A DNA stretch of 64,000 bases from Parafannyhessea umbonata (GCF_900105025.1 NZ_LT629759.1:2289094-2353093), one strand, 5' to 3'; numbered from the stretch's first letter, positions 10,503-20,274 are shown. Numbers and translations are program-made. Notes: generated from the sequence alone by a model not told the origin.

Positions 10503-11660
10503 ATGCCAGTTACGTATCCCAAGAACAGGTGGGCGTGGGTCGAGGTGAGCCTTGCGGCCATCCGCAAGAACACGAGGGCGTTCAAGGCGCTTTTGGAGCC
10601 GGGTGTCAAGATGATGTGCGCCGTGAAGGCCGACGCGTACGGCCACGGCGCCGTGGAGTGCGCGAAGGTGATGCGCCAGGCCGGCGCGGACCAGTTTGCC
10701 GTCGCGACGGTGGACGAGGGCATAGAGCTGCGCCGCGGCGGCATCGCGGAGCCGATCCTGATGCTGAACGAGTCGCCGCTGGAGAGCCTGGACGACCTTC
10801 TGGAGTACGACATCATGCCGGCGGTGTATGACAGCGACTTCGCGCTCGCGTACGGCGAGCGCGCCGTGGCGCTGGGCAAGGTGGGACGCTACCACCTCGC
10901 CGTCGACACCGGCATGTCGCGCATCGGCGTGATGCCGGAGGACGCCGTCGAGTTTCGCCACATGATCGACTTCCATCGCGGCCTGGAGTGCGCCGGCACG
11001 TTCACGCACTTCGCCACGGCGGACGTGATCGGCGACTGGGACTTCAAGCAGCAGGCCCAGCGCTTTGCGGACACGGTGGGCGCGCTGAGGCAGGCCGGGC
11101 TCGAGGTGGGGCTCGCGCACTGCGACAATACGCCGGGCACCGTGCTGCACCCGGAGTACCACTATGACATGTGCCGCGTGGGCATTGGCCTGTACGGCCT
11201 GCAGCCTGCGGAGACGACGGCGCCGCGCATAAGCCTGACGCCCGCGATGAGCGTGCGCGGCCGCGTGACGCGCGTGGCGAACCCCGCCGTGGGCGAGGGC
11301 GTGGGCTACGGCCTGACGTACCGCGTGCCAAAGCCGAGCATCCAGATCGCGACCGTGCCCATTGGCTATGCGGACGGCCTTGCGCGCAGCCTCTCGAACA
11401 ACATGGACGTGATCGTGAACGGCGCGCGTGCCCGCCAGGTGGGTCGCATCTGCATGGACCAGTTCATGTTTGCGGTGGACGTCAACAGCGTGCGCGCGTA
11501 CAAGCCCGCGCAGCCGGTGCAGCGCGGCGATATCGTGACGATCATGGGCCGCGACGGCGACGAGGAGATTACGGCCGACGAACTCGCAGCGCGCCGCGAC
11601 ACGATCAACTACGAGGTTGTCTGCAACTTCAGCGAGCGCCTCGACAGGATCTACGTCTAG
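10503..11660 (+). CDS. alr: Alanine racemase
   Basis: A 385-residue PLP enzyme that supplies D-alanine for peptidoglycan. The PLP lysine motif AVKADAYGHGAVE is near residue 40. The barrel phosphate-binding stretch is GIGLYGLQP. The C-terminal domain carries the second catalytic Tyr in GVGYGLTYRV and GRICMDQFM. ATG 10503 follows GGAGGACAG, 11 bases after the preceding gene. It fits the wall-precursor theme of glmM and glmS. Confidence 0.97.
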   Translation: MPVTYPKNRWAWVEVSLAAIRKNTRAFKALLEPGVKMMCAVKADAYGHGAVECAKVMRQAGADQFAVATVDEGIELRRGGIAEPILMLNESPLESLDDLLEYDIMPAVYDSDFALAYGERAVALGKVGRYHLAVDTGMSRIGVMPEDAVEFRHMIDFHRGLECAGTFTHFATADVIGDWDFKQQAQRFADTVGALRQAGLEVGLAHCDNTPGTVLHPEYHYDMCRVGIGLYGLQPAETTAPRISLTPAMSVRGRVTRVANPAVGEGVGYGLTYRVPKPSIQIATVPIGYADGLARSLSNNMDVIVNGARARQVGRICMDQFMFAVDVNSVRAYKPAQPVQRGDIVTIMGRDGDEEITADELAARRDTINYEVVCNFSERLDRIYV

Positions 11661-11669
11661 GGGGCGCGT

Positions 11670-12305
11670 ATGCCGGTCATGCGGATTCCCGGCCACGAGC
11701 ACCAGCGGCCGGGAGAGGTGTCTCTGCAGGAGATAAGGGACGTGCTGGGCGACTGCCGCCTTTGCCCCTTGGCCCAGACCCGCACGAACATCGTGTTTGG
11801 CGTGGGCGACCCGCACGCTCGCGTCATGTTCATAGGCGAGGGGCCGGGCAGAAACGAGGACCTGCAGGGCGAGCCGTTCGTGGGCGCGGCAGGCCACAAC
11901 CTGGACTCGCTCCTCTCGCTCGCGGGGCTCACGCGCGACCAGGTGTACATCGCGAACGTAATCAAGTGCCGTCCGCCCTCCAACCGCAACCCGCGCCCGG
12001 AGGAGATAGAGGCATGCTCGCCGTTTCTGCGCGAGCAGATCCGAAGCGTGTGGCCGGACGTCCTGGTGTGCCTGGGCAACTTTGCCACGCAGTTCGTGCT
12101 GCGCACGGACAAGGGCGTCACGCACCTGCGCGGGCACGTGTATCAGACGGGGCACTTCGCGGTGGTGCCCACGTTCCACCCGGCGGCATGCCTGTACCAC
12201 GAGCAATGGCAGCCGCTTCTGCAGCAGGACATCGCAATGGTGGGCGCGTGGCTGCGGGAGCACCCCGCGGCGCAGGCGGGCACCGACGCCGGAAGTAAGG
12301 AGTGA
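11670..12305 (+). CDS. Family 4/5-type uracil-DNA glycosylase
   Basis: A 211-residue uracil-DNA glycosylase of the Fe-S class, removing uracil from DNA. Motif 1 is GEGPGRNEDLQGEPFVG, and motif 3 is VPTFHPAACL. Cluster cysteines are CRLCPL near the N terminus, then IKCRPP, CSPF and CLGN, as in family 4. The start at 11670 follows GGGGGCG, and the stop TGA 12303-12305 abuts the tsaE ribosome-binding site, so translation of the two is probably coupled. Confidence 0.93.
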   Translation: MPVMRIPGHEHQRPGEVSLQEIRDVLGDCRLCPLAQTRTNIVFGVGDPHARVMFIGEGPGRNEDLQGEPFVGAAGHNLDSLLSLAGLTRDQVYIANVIKCRPPSNRNPRPEEIEACSPFLREQIRSVWPDVLVCLGNFATQFVLRTDKGVTHLRGHVYQTGHFAVVPTFHPAACLYHEQWQPLLQQDIAMVGAWLREHPAAQAGTDAGSKE

Positions 12306-12307
12306 CC

Positions 12308-12826
12308 ATGGGGCAGATTGCGGCAAGGCGCGGCAGGGGCGAGTTCTTCTCGACCTCCGCGGAAGAGACCATGGGCCTGGGCGAGGCGCTGGGGCGCGTG
12401 CTTGGTCCCACGGACGTGTTGGTGCTGACCGGTGACCTCGGCGCTGGAAAGACGCAGCTCACGAAGGGCGTCGCGCGCGGCATGGGCGTGACGGACGACG
12501 TGACGAGCCCGACCTTTACCATCGAGATGGTCTACGAGGGCTCGCGCATGCCGCTGTACCACTTCGACCTGTACCGCCTGGACAGCGCCGACCAGCTGGA
12601 GGACACGGGGCTGTTCGACGTGCTCGGCGCAGACGGCCCGTGCCTCATCGAGTGGGGCGAGCAGTTCTCGCGGGAGATCGGCGACGACCGCGTGGACGTG
12701 TTCGTGTCGCGCCTGGACGGCGAGGTCGCCCCCGGCCAGGAGCCGCCGCGTGGCATCAGGCTCGTGCCACGCAACGCCAGGGGAGAAGAGCTGCTCGATC
12801 GGCTCGACGCCGAACTCGGTAACTGA
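12308..12826 (+). CDS. tsaE: tRNA threonylcarbamoyladenosine biosynthesis ATPase TsaE
   Basis: A 172-residue P-loop ATPase that works with TsaB and TsaD to make t6A37 on ANN-decoding tRNAs. The Walker A is TGDLGAGKTQL near residue 40, followed by TSPTFTIEMVYEG, HFDLYRL, and the Walker B-like CLIEWGEQF. ATG 12308 is preferred over GTG 12302 because AAGGAG ends at 12302. It is followed by the TsaB/TsaD fusion, so the t6A genes form one unit. Confidence 0.95.
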   Translation: MGQIAARRGRGEFFSTSAEETMGLGEALGRVLGPTDVLVLTGDLGAGKTQLTKGVARGMGVTDDVTSPTFTIEMVYEGSRMPLYHFDLYRLDSADQLEDTGLFDVLGADGPCLIEWGEQFSREIGDDRVDVFVSRLDGEVAPGQEPPRGIRLVPRNARGEELLDRLDAELGN

Positions 12827-12863
12827 TTGACAAGGGGGCGCGACGCCCCGGGAAAGAGTGCAC

Positions 12864-15347
12864 ATGCAGACAGACAGCGTCACCAGCGACGTCACCGACG
12901 GAGGACCTCTCACGGTCCTTGCCGTCGACACCTCCACCGACATGCTCGCCTGCGCCGTCGCGCGCATAGGGGCGCAGGCGGACGGAGCCCGTGGCGTGGA
13001 CGTGCTCGCCTCGGGCGACCACCTGTGCCGTCGCCACGCAAACGAGCAGCTCGTGAACACGGCGCTGGACTGCCTGTCCCAGGCGGGGCTTGCGATGGGC
13101 GACGTGGACGCCGTGCTCGTGGGCAGGGGCCCCGGCTCGTTCACGGGCGTGCGCATAGGCATCGCGACGGCAAAGGGCCTCGCGTGCGGCCTGGGAAGCG
13201 CCCTGTACGGCGCGTCGACCCTGGACGCCGTGGCGTGGGGCGCGTGGTCCGCCGGCGAGCGCGGGCTTGTGGCCGTGGTGGGCGACGCGATGCGCGGCGA
13301 GGTCTACCCCGGCGTGTACCTGCTGGACGATGCGGGCGCGCACCGGACGTTCGACGCGGAGCGCGTCGTCAAGGCGGACGAAGCAGTCCGCGAGCTCGCG
13401 GCCCGCACGGACGTGGCCGAGCTCGCGCTCACGGGCGACGGGCTGAAGAAGTACCGCGACCGCTTCGAGGCGGCCGGCCTCACGCGCGTGCTGGACGAGT
13501 CTCTGTGGCATCCCACGGCGCAGGGCCTTGCGCGCGCCTGGGCGGCGTCACCCGCGCGCGGCAGCGGCGGCGACCCGGCGCTGGTGCTGCCCATCTACAC
13601 GCGCCTCTCGGACGCGGAGGAGAACGAGCGCAAGCGACTGGGACTGAAGGCGCCCGCGAGCGTCGAGGTCACCGGCGTGGACGACGCGCTGGCAGACAGG
13701 CACCTCCAGCTACGTCCCATGTCCGTGAACGACCTGCCGGCCGTCGCGGCGCTCGAGAGCGATTCCTACGCGGGCGCTGCCCACACGCCGTGGAGCGAGC
13801 GCATGTTCTACGACGAGCTCTCGCAGCCCGGCCGCAGCTGGTGGGTCGCGCACGACCTCGGCACCATCATCGGCTTCGCGGGTGGCCAGCTCGCGGGCGA
13901 CGACTTCGAGGTGACTGACGTCGTCGTCGCGCGCGACAGGCGTCGCCAGGGCATCGCGTCCAGGCTCGTGTCGCGCATCTGCTACGACGCGCACGTGCTG
14001 AACGCCGCCACGGCATCGCTCGAGGTGGACGAGAAGAACGCACCCGCGCGGGCCGCATACGCCTCGCTTGGCTTCGAGGAGGCCGGGCGCCGCCGCGCGT
14101 ACTACGGCGAGGGGCACGACGCCCTCATCCTCAAGGTGGCGTTGCCGCTTGCGGCGGACGCGGAGCACACGCTCGACCACGTGGAGCCGTCGGCCTCCAT
14201 TAGGCCGTGGCCCATCCAGGTGGGGGAGCGCGACGCCACGGTCCGCGAGCGCCTCGCTTCCGCGGGCGACCTCGTGCTCTCGATCGAGTCCTCGTGCGAC
14301 GAGACGGCGATGGCCGTCATCGACTCGCATGGCGAGATCTGCGCAAACGTGGTCGCGACGTCCATCGACTTCCACGCGCGCTTCGGCGGCGTCGTGCCGG
14401 AAATCGCGTCCCGCAAGCACGTCGAGGCGATCGTCGGCGTGTTCGAGGAGGTCATGGCCCAGGCGGGACGTCACTTTGGCTGCGACACGCTCACGCCGGC
14501 AGACCTGTCCTGCGTCGGCGTCACGGCGGGTCCCGGCCTCGTGGGCGCCCTCGTCGTGGGCGTCGCGTTCGCGAAGGGCCTCTGCGCCGCGACGGGCCTT
14601 CCGCTCACGGCCGTGAACCACCTGGAGGGCCACCTGCTCGCAAACCTGTTCGAGACCCCAGACCTCACGCCGCCTTTCGTGGCAAGCCTCGTGTCGGGCG
14701 GCAACACCATGCTCGTCCACGTGCGCGACTGGGGCGACTACCAGGTCCTCGGCGCCACGATCGATGACGCCGTCGGCGAGGCGTTCGACAAGGTGGCAAA
14801 GGCGCTTGGCCTTGGCTACCCGGGAGGGCCGGTCATCTCCAAGCTCGCGGCGAAGGGCAACAAGAAGGCCATCCACTTCCCGCGCGCCATGATGCACAGC
14901 CACGACTACCGCTTCAGCCTCTCCGGCCTCAAGACGGCGGTCATCACGTACATCGAGGGCGAGAACAAGGCCGGTCGCCCCATCAACCTGCCAGACCTCG
15001 CCGCGTCGTTCGAGGCGGCCGTCATCGACGTCCAGGTGTCGAAGGCGATTGCCGCCGTGGACGAGACGGGCGTGTCCGACTTCTGCGTCGGCGGCGGCGT
15101 CGCGGCGAACCCGCAGCTCCGCGCGGAGTACCGCAAGAAGTTCGGCCGCCGGGGCGTGCGCGTCACCGTGCCGCCCATGGTGGTCTGCGGCGACAACGGC
15201 GCCATGATCGCCGTGGCGGCGCTCAGGAACTATCGTGCCGGCAAGTTCGCGGACCTCTCGCTCGACGCTAACCCCAACGCAAAGCTCGGCTGCTGGTCCT
15301 CGGACGAGAAGCCCGTGGTAAGCGGCCCGTGGCCCAACAAGGCGTAG
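12864..15347 (+). CDS. tsaD: TsaB-RimI-TsaD triple fusion (t6A synthesis and protein N-acetyltransferase)
   Basis: One uninterrupted 827-residue protein joins three usually separate enzymes. TsaB, the t6A dimerisation partner, is about 1-275 (LAVDTSTDMLACAV, GRGPGSFTGVRIGIATAKGL). A RimI-type GNAT acetyltransferase is about 282-430 (LRPMSVNDLPAV, acetyl-CoA loop VVARDRRRQGIASRLV, LEVDEKNAPARAAYASLGF). TsaD is about 468-827 (SIESSCDETAMAV, metal ligands NHLEGH, SGGNTML, GGGVAANPQLR, CGDNGAMIA). The fusion fixes 1:1 stoichiometry of the TsaB-TsaD heterodimer. GTG 12858 is an alternative start, but spacing from GGAAAGAG favours ATG 12864. A terminal hairpin follows at 15415. Confidence 0.95.
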   Translation: MQTDSVTSDVTDGGPLTVLAVDTSTDMLACAVARIGAQADGARGVDVLASGDHLCRRHANEQLVNTALDCLSQAGLAMGDVDAVLVGRGPGSFTGVRIGIATAKGLACGLGSALYGASTLDAVAWGAWSAGERGLVAVVGDAMRGEVYPGVYLLDDAGAHRTFDAERVVKADEAVRELAARTDVAELALTGDGLKKYRDRFEAAGLTRVLDESLWHPTAQGLARAWAASPARGSGGDPALVLPIYTRLSDAEENERKRLGLKAPASVEVTGVDDALADRHLQLRPMSVNDLPAVAALESDSYAGAAHTPWSERMFYDELSQPGRSWWVAHDLGTIIGFAGGQLAGDDFEVTDVVVARDRRRQGIASRLVSRICYDAHVLNAATASLEVDEKNAPARAAYASLGFEEAGRRRAYYGEGHDALILKVALPLAADAEHTLDHVEPSASIRPWPIQVGERDATVRERLASAGDLVLSIESSCDETAMAVIDSHGEICANVVATSIDFHARFGGVVPEIASRKHVEAIVGVFEEVMAQAGRHFGCDTLTPADLSCVGVTAGPGLVGALVVGVAFAKGLCAATGLPLTAVNHLEGHLLANLFETPDLTPPFVASLVSGGNTMLVHVRDWGDYQVLGATIDDAVGEAFDKVAKALGLGYPGGPVISKLAAKGNKKAIHFPRAMMHSHDYRFSLSGLKTAVITYIEGENKAGRPINLPDLAASFEAAVIDVQVSKAIAAVDETGVSDFCVGGGVAANPQLRAEYRKKFGRRGVRVTVPPMVVCGDNGAMIAVAALRNYRAGKFADLSLDANPNAKLGCWSSDEKPVVSGPWPNKA

Positions 15348-15414
15348 CGACCCTTCCTTCACGCACTTCTCGCCGACGCCTCCCGGCGCAAGGAAAACGC
15401 AAAAGTAATTTATG

Positions 15415-15450
15415 ACCGGCCGGCCTGCGACGTTTTGCGGGCCGGCCGGT
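15415..15450. terminator. GC-rich hairpin after the t6A operon
   Basis: ACCGGCCGGCC (15415-15425) pairs perfectly with GGCCGGCCGGT (15440-15450), with three more inner pairs. No T tract follows on the plus strand, so termination is plausible but not classic. Confidence 0.5.
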
Positions 15451-15626
15451 TACGCTGTTGTTACCGCTGGCCCGAAGGGTGGCGCTGTGCCGGCAAACGG
15501 CGTATGGTTGCAGTGTGCGCGTAACTTTCTCGCATTAAGTTGCAAGGGGGAGGGGAATGGGTCCCCTCCGGTTGCGTCGCGCGGAAGGGGTCTTTTCACA
15601 GCTTGCCAAGGGAATCGAGGAACACC

Positions 15627-16583
15627 ATGACCCAGAAGCACGATTTCGAGCAAATCAATCCGCAAACGAACGCGTCGGGACGCGACGCCGCAAGGCAGCT
15701 TTCCCGCCGTGGCTTCCTGAAGGTCTCCGGCATGACGGCCATCACCGCCGCCGGCCTCACCTTCCTCACCGCGTGTGGCCCCGCCGCACAGGGCACCTCC
15801 GACAAGTCCTCCTCTTCCTCCTCTAAGTCCGACACCGGCGTCCTCGGCGACGGCAAGACCCTGCGTGTCGGCATGGAGGCCGCGTACGCCCCGTACAACT
15901 GGCAGACCACGCAGGAGTCCGAGTACACCATCCCCATCGAGAACGTGGACGGCGCGTACGCTGACGGCTACGACGTCCAGTTCGCAAAGATCGTCGGCAA
16001 GGCGCTCGACATGGAGCCCGTTGCCGTCAAGATGAGCTTCTCCGGCCTGATCGACGCGCTCAACAACGGTCAGATCGATGTGATCATCGCCGGCATGTCC
16101 GCCACGAAGGAGCGCAAGCAGTCCATCGACTTCTCCAAGCCGTACTTCGTGGGCGGCTTCGGCCTCCTCGTGAAGAAGGGCTCCAAGTACGCCAGCGCAA
16201 AGTCCTTGGAGGACTTCTCGGGCGCCGCGGTCCTCGGCCAGAAGGACACCATGCTCGACACCGTCATCGACGAGATCCCGAGCGTCAACCATCTCACGCC
16301 GGTCGACTCCGTGCCCAACCAGCTGTCCCAGCTCGACCAGGGCACCTGCGACGCCATCACCTACAACACCGAGAACACCAACGGCTTCCTGCGCGCCAAC
16401 CCCGACCTCGTCGCCATCCAGTTCGAGAAGGGCAAGGGCTTCAAGGAGACCGTCCCGGCCAACGTCGGTCTTGCCAAGGGCCAGAAGAAGGTCCTCGCGA
16501 AGATCAACAAGGCGATTGCGGCCGTCGACCAGGACACCCGCACCAAGATGTTCGACGCGGCCGTCGAGCGCCAGCCGTCGTAG
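15627..16583 (+). CDS. Amino-acid ABC transporter substrate-binding lipoprotein
   Basis: A 318-residue type 3-like solute-binding protein for polar amino acids (glutamine/histidine class; exact ligand unknown). The signal peptide has a twin-arginine motif SRRGFLKVSG followed by a hydrophobic stretch and lipobox LTAC, so export as a Tat lipoprotein is predicted. A Ser/Lys-rich linker (about 62-75) follows, then LRVGMEAAYAPYNWQ, SGLIDALNNGQIDVIIAGM and KKGSKYASAKSLEDFSG. Start ATG 15627 follows ATCGAGGAA; upstream frame to 15540 lacks features. The permease and ATPase genes follow, forming one importer operon. Confidence 0.93.
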   Translation: MTQKHDFEQINPQTNASGRDAARQLSRRGFLKVSGMTAITAAGLTFLTACGPAAQGTSDKSSSSSSKSDTGVLGDGKTLRVGMEAAYAPYNWQTTQESEYTIPIENVDGAYADGYDVQFAKIVGKALDMEPVAVKMSFSGLIDALNNGQIDVIIAGMSATKERKQSIDFSKPYFVGGFGLLVKKGSKYASAKSLEDFSGAAVLGQKDTMLDTVIDEIPSVNHLTPVDSVPNQLSQLDQGTCDAITYNTENTNGFLRANPDLVAIQFEKGKGFKETVPANVGLAKGQKKVLAKINKAIAAVDQDTRTKMFDAAVERQPS

Positions 16584-16697
16584 GCCGCGGCGCATCGCGC
16601 CCATCGCGTATCTAGGTAGAGAAGAGCGTGCTCTCCCGCCCGCACCGGCGCGGCGGAGGGGCGCGCATCATGCATTAGTCGCAAGGAGGTCGTGCCC

Positions 16698-17975
16698 ATG
16701 AGCACAGCCCAAGGTGCGGAAGGCACCCCAAAGGAGAAGGGCAGGGGCCGTCTTGGCAGCTTCCTGCTAAAAGACCACCGCTACGTCCTTCTGGGGACGA
16801 GCGTCGTCGCCGTGCTCGGCATGTGGCTCTCGATGCAGCCGCGCTCGTCGCTCAGCTTCCTGGCGCCCGTGTACGCGCTCGAGGTCGTCATGTACTACGT
16901 GCTGCTCGCGTGGGTTATCGTGTCGGCGGTCGCGCTCGTGACGAAGCTCGCGAAGTGGCGCGACTACGCCCAGACGTCGCCGTTCGCTAAGCCGGCGGCA
17001 CGCCGTGCCGAGCGTAGGTGCTCCTACGTGGTCTGGCTCTTCTCGGCCGTGCTCTTCGTCGACCGCGCGGTCATGGGCTTCGTGTCCGTGGTGCAGGGCG
17101 CCGTCGCGTCCAACTCCAACCCCAAGGACTTCCTCAGCGCCATGGTGTACATGGTGTACAAGGGGCGCGGCATCTTCGCGCGCGGCATCGCCACCACCAT
17201 CGAGCTTGCGGTGTTCGGCACCGTCATCGCGTTCTTCCTCGCGCTGCTGCTGGTGTTCCTGCGCCTGCAGCGGGTCGACCGCCCGGACAACGACTTCGTG
17301 CGCTTCCTCAAGGTCGTGGGCTGCGGATTTGCCAAGGTGTACTCGGCCGTGGTCCGCGGCACGCCCATGATGGTGCAGTCGCTCATCATCTACTTCGCCG
17401 GGTTCGCGGTGCTGTCCGGCTCCGGCATGAGCACGAACGAGATCCGCGCCGTCTGGTCCACGTTCGTCGCCGGCCTCGTCACCATCTCGCTGAACTCCAC
17501 CGCGTACATGATGGAGGTCCTGCGCGGCGGCATTGAGGCCGTCGACCCCGGCCAGACGGAGGCGGCGCGCTCGCTGGGCCTCTCGCAGTGGCAGGCCATG
17601 AGCAAGGTCGTCTTCCCGCAGGGCATCAAGAACTCCATCCCGGCGCTCTCCAACGAGCTCGTCATCAACATCAAGGACTCCTCGGTCCTCTCGGTCATCG
17701 GCGTGTTCGACCTCATGTTCGCCACCACGACCGTCGCCGGCATCTACTATCGCCAGCTCGAGACCTACGTCGCGGCGGCCGTGTGCTACCTCATCCTCAC
17801 CATGATCGCGTCCAAGCTCCTCTCCATGCTCGCCGTCCGCCTGGACGCCCCCGCCATGGGGCCGGCGCTGTCGTCGTCTGAGGTCAAGGTCACCACGGGC
17901 GTCGCCGGCAGTGCGAGCCAGACCATCAAGACCGAAATCGAGTCCGGACAGACCCAGCACAGGGGAGGCATGTAG
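16698..17975 (+). CDS. Amino-acid ABC transporter permease
   Basis: A 425-residue membrane permease. About 150 N-terminal residues hold two or three extra hydrophobic segments (YVLLGTSVVAVLGMWLSM; VMYYVLLAWVIVSAV) and are longer than usual for HisM/GlnP proteins. The C-terminal MetI-like domain begins near GIFARGIATTIELAVFGTV. It has the coupling EAA loop EAARSLGLSQWQAM, then FPQGIKNSIPALSNEL and IKDSSVLSVIG. AAGGAGGT lies nine bases before ATG 16698. The matching ATPase gene starts 3 bases after the stop. Confidence 0.93.
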   Translation: MSTAQGAEGTPKEKGRGRLGSFLLKDHRYVLLGTSVVAVLGMWLSMQPRSSLSFLAPVYALEVVMYYVLLAWVIVSAVALVTKLAKWRDYAQTSPFAKPAARRAERRCSYVVWLFSAVLFVDRAVMGFVSVVQGAVASNSNPKDFLSAMVYMVYKGRGIFARGIATTIELAVFGTVIAFFLALLLVFLRLQRVDRPDNDFVRFLKVVGCGFAKVYSAVVRGTPMMVQSLIIYFAGFAVLSGSGMSTNEIRAVWSTFVAGLVTISLNSTAYMMEVLRGGIEAVDPGQTEAARSLGLSQWQAMSKVVFPQGIKNSIPALSNELVINIKDSSVLSVIGVFDLMFATTTVAGIYYRQLETYVAAAVCYLILTMIASKLLSMLAVRLDAPAMGPALSSSEVKVTTGVAGSASQTIKTEIESGQTQHRGGM

Positions 17976-17978
17976 GCC

Positions 17979-18764
17979 ATGGCAGCAAGCAACACCGCGG
18001 GCACCGAGCCCGTCATCAGAATCGAGGGCCTGCGCAAGAGCTTCGGCGATCACGTCGTCCTCAAGAACATCGACTTCGACGTCATGCCGGGCGAGGTCGT
18101 CACCATCATCGGGGCGTCCGGCTCCGGCAAGTCCACGCTCCTGCGCTGCATAAACCTGCTCGAGACGCCGGATTCCGGCCACGTGTGGTTCCACGGCCAG
18201 GACCTCGCGGCAGAGCACGTGGACGTCAACAGGCTGCGCGAGAAGATCGGCATGGTCTTCCAGGGATTCAACCTGTTCAACAATCTCAACGTGCTCCAGA
18301 ACTGCACGCTTGCGCCCGTCACGCTGAAGAAGATGGGCAAGGCCGACGCCGAGGCCGAGGCCATGCGCCACCTTACGGAGGTCGGCCTCGCGGAGTTTGC
18401 GAAGTCCCCGGTCACGTCGCTCTCCGGTGGCCAGAAGCAGCGCGTCGCCATCGCGCGCGCCCTGTGCATGAGGCCGGACCTCATGCTGTTCGACGAGCCC
18501 ACCTCCGCCCTCGACCCAGAGATCGTGGGCGAGGTCCTCTCCGTCATGCGCGATCTCGCGAGGGAGGGCATGACCATGGTCGTCGTCACGCACGAGATGG
18601 AGTTCGCGAAGAACGTCTCGGACAAGGTCGTCTTCATGGACCGGGGCGTCATCGCGGAGCAGGGCGACCCGCAGCAGATCTTCACGAACCCGCGCATGCC
18701 GCGCACCCGCGAGTTCCTCTCGCGCTACCTGGAGGACAAGCCGGCCGAGGTGCGGGAGGCATAG
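17979..18764 (+). CDS. Amino-acid ABC transporter ATP-binding protein
   Basis: A 261-residue polar-amino-acid uptake ATPase (GlnQ/HisP type). Walker [14 protein letters not shown] is near residue 46, Q-loop [11 protein letters not shown], signature [15 protein letters not shown], Walker [15 protein letters not shown], and switch His in [12 protein letters not shown]. It sits directly between the permease and an M20 peptidase, giving SBP-permease-ATPase order. It is cytosolic and energises the importer. Confidence 0.96.
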   Translation: MAASNTAGTEPVIRIEGLRKSFGDHVVLKNIDFDVMPGEVVTIIGASGSGKSTLLRCINLLETPDSGHVWFHGQDLAAEHVDVNRLREKIGMVFQGFNLFNNLNVLQNCTLAPVTLKKMGKADAEAEAMRHLTEVGLAEFAKSPVTSLSGGQKQRVAIARALCMRPDLMLFDEPTSALDPEIVGEVLSVMRDLAREGMTMVVVTHEMEFAKNVSDKVVFMDRGVIAEQGDPQQIFTNPRMPRTREFLSRYLEDKPAEVREA

Positions 18765-18767
18765 CGC

Positions 18768-20198
18768 ATGGCGTCCGTATGGCAGTTCTTCTCGCACGAG
18801 GGCGACTACGCGGACCTGAACGAGGCCGCCGCGTGCTCGCGCCTTGCGCAGGCGCTCTCCATCGCGACGGTCGACGGCCCCACGCACGACGCGACGGACT
18901 GGGCCGCCTTCGACGCGCTGGGCGAGTTCTTCCGCAGGTCGTTCCCGTACGTGTTCGAGGCGGCGGAGGTCGAGAAGATCGACCATTCGCTCATGCTCAC
19001 GCTCCATGGGCAGGACGCCTCCCTCGACCCCGTCATGTTCATGGGCCACATGGACGTCGTGCCCGTCGTCCCCGGGACGGAGGGCGACTGGGAGCACGGC
19101 GCCTTCAGCGGCCACATGGACGACGCCTACGTGTGGGGTCGTGGCGCCCTTGACATGAAGGACCAGGTCATGGGTGTGCTCGAGGCCGTGGAGTACGCCC
19201 TGCGCCACGGGTGGGAGTTCCGCCGCACGCTCATGCTGTGCCTGGGCCAGGACGAGGAGACCCTCCAGTCCGGTGCCCGCTCCATGGGAGGGCTTCTCGC
19301 AAGGCGCGGCGTGCGCCTGCACTTCGTGGTGGACGAGGGCGACTACCTCGTGACGGACCTTGCGCACCTTGGCGCGCCCGGGCGTCACTGCATGACGGTG
19401 GGGCTTGCCGAGAAGGGCTACGCCGACGTCCGCCTCGTCGCCAGGAGCGCGGGCGGGCACTCGTCCAACCCCTATGGCGGCACGTCGCTCGCACGCCTTG
19501 CGAAGGCGATCGACCGTGTGGCGAGCAGCCCCTGGCCGGCGGAGCTCATCGAGGTCGACCGCACGATGCTCGCCGCGATCGCTCCGTATGTGACGGAGGG
19601 CCCGCTCGCACGGCTCGTCGCGGGCGGGCGCGCGTCCATCGACGCGAACGCGCAAGAGATCGCGGACGCCTTCCGCCGGGACCCGCAGCTGTTCCCGCTC
19701 GTCACCACCACGGTCGCGCCCACCATGATCGAGGGGTCGTCCCGACAGTCGAACGTCATGCCGCAGGACATGAGCGCCACCATAAACTTCCGCATCCTGC
19801 CCGGCACGACGGTGGCGCAGGTGGAGGAGCGCGTCCGCGAGCTCGTGGACGGCCTCGGCGTCGAGGTGGAGCTCGTGGCGGACGTGTGCAACGACCCGTC
19901 CAACACGTCGCGCGCAGACGGCGCCGGCTTCGCCGCGCTCAGGGAGGCGGCGTCTCGCTACTTCGTGGAGCCTGGCGACGGCTCGCCGCTGCCGCTCGTG
20001 CCGTCGCTTCAGACCGGCGCGACGGACGCGAGCATGTACGAGTGCGTCTGCGACGGCTGCCTGCGCTTCTCGCCCTTCGTCGCGGACGCGGACGAGGTGG
20101 ACCGCGGCGTGCACGGCACGAACGAGCGCATCACGCGTCGCGCGTACATGCAGGGCATCAGGTTCTTCGTGCGCCTCATCCAGCAGGAGCTGCTGTAG
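18768..20198 (+). CDS. M20 family metallopeptidase (carboxypeptidase S-like)
   Basis: A 476-residue dinuclear-zinc aminoacylase/carboxypeptidase-type enzyme. Metal ligands are visible in order: FMGHMDVVPVV, WGRGALDMKD, the catalytic Glu and its neighbour in LGQDEETLQSG, HFVVDEGD, and the C-terminal His in DRGVHGTNER. A dimerisation lid lies in the middle (RSAGGHSSNPYGG). It starts 3 bases after the transporter ATPase gene, suggesting that imported peptides or N-acyl amino acids are hydrolysed inside the cell; this is inferred from context. Confidence 0.92.
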   Translation: MASVWQFFSHEGDYADLNEAAACSRLAQALSIATVDGPTHDATDWAAFDALGEFFRRSFPYVFEAAEVEKIDHSLMLTLHGQDASLDPVMFMGHMDVVPVVPGTEGDWEHGAFSGHMDDAYVWGRGALDMKDQVMGVLEAVEYALRHGWEFRRTLMLCLGQDEETLQSGARSMGGLLARRGVRLHFVVDEGDYLVTDLAHLGAPGRHCMTVGLAEKGYADVRLVARSAGGHSSNPYGGTSLARLAKAIDRVASSPWPAELIEVDRTMLAAIAPYVTEGPLARLVAGGRASIDANAQEIADAFRRDPQLFPLVTTTVAPTMIEGSSRQSNVMPQDMSATINFRILPGTTVAQVEERVRELVDGLGVEVELVADVCNDPSNTSRADGAGFAALREAASRYFVEPGDGSPLPLVPSLQTGATDASMYECVCDGCLRFSPFVADADEVDRGVHGTNERITRRAYMQGIRFFVRLIQQELL

Positions 20199-20274
20199 GC
20201 GCGCCGTCGCGCGTGGCGGCCCCGCCGCGCACCACCGCGCCGCATTCGCACAACAAGTAGGAGGTCAAGGGTCC

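Noticed and set aside
16767-20114. Very long open frame on the minus strand (over 1,100 codons)
   Set aside because: It is antisense to a well-supported transporter/peptidase operon. High GC at third positions leaves few stops, and its composition (His/Arg/Asp/Val rich) matches no family.
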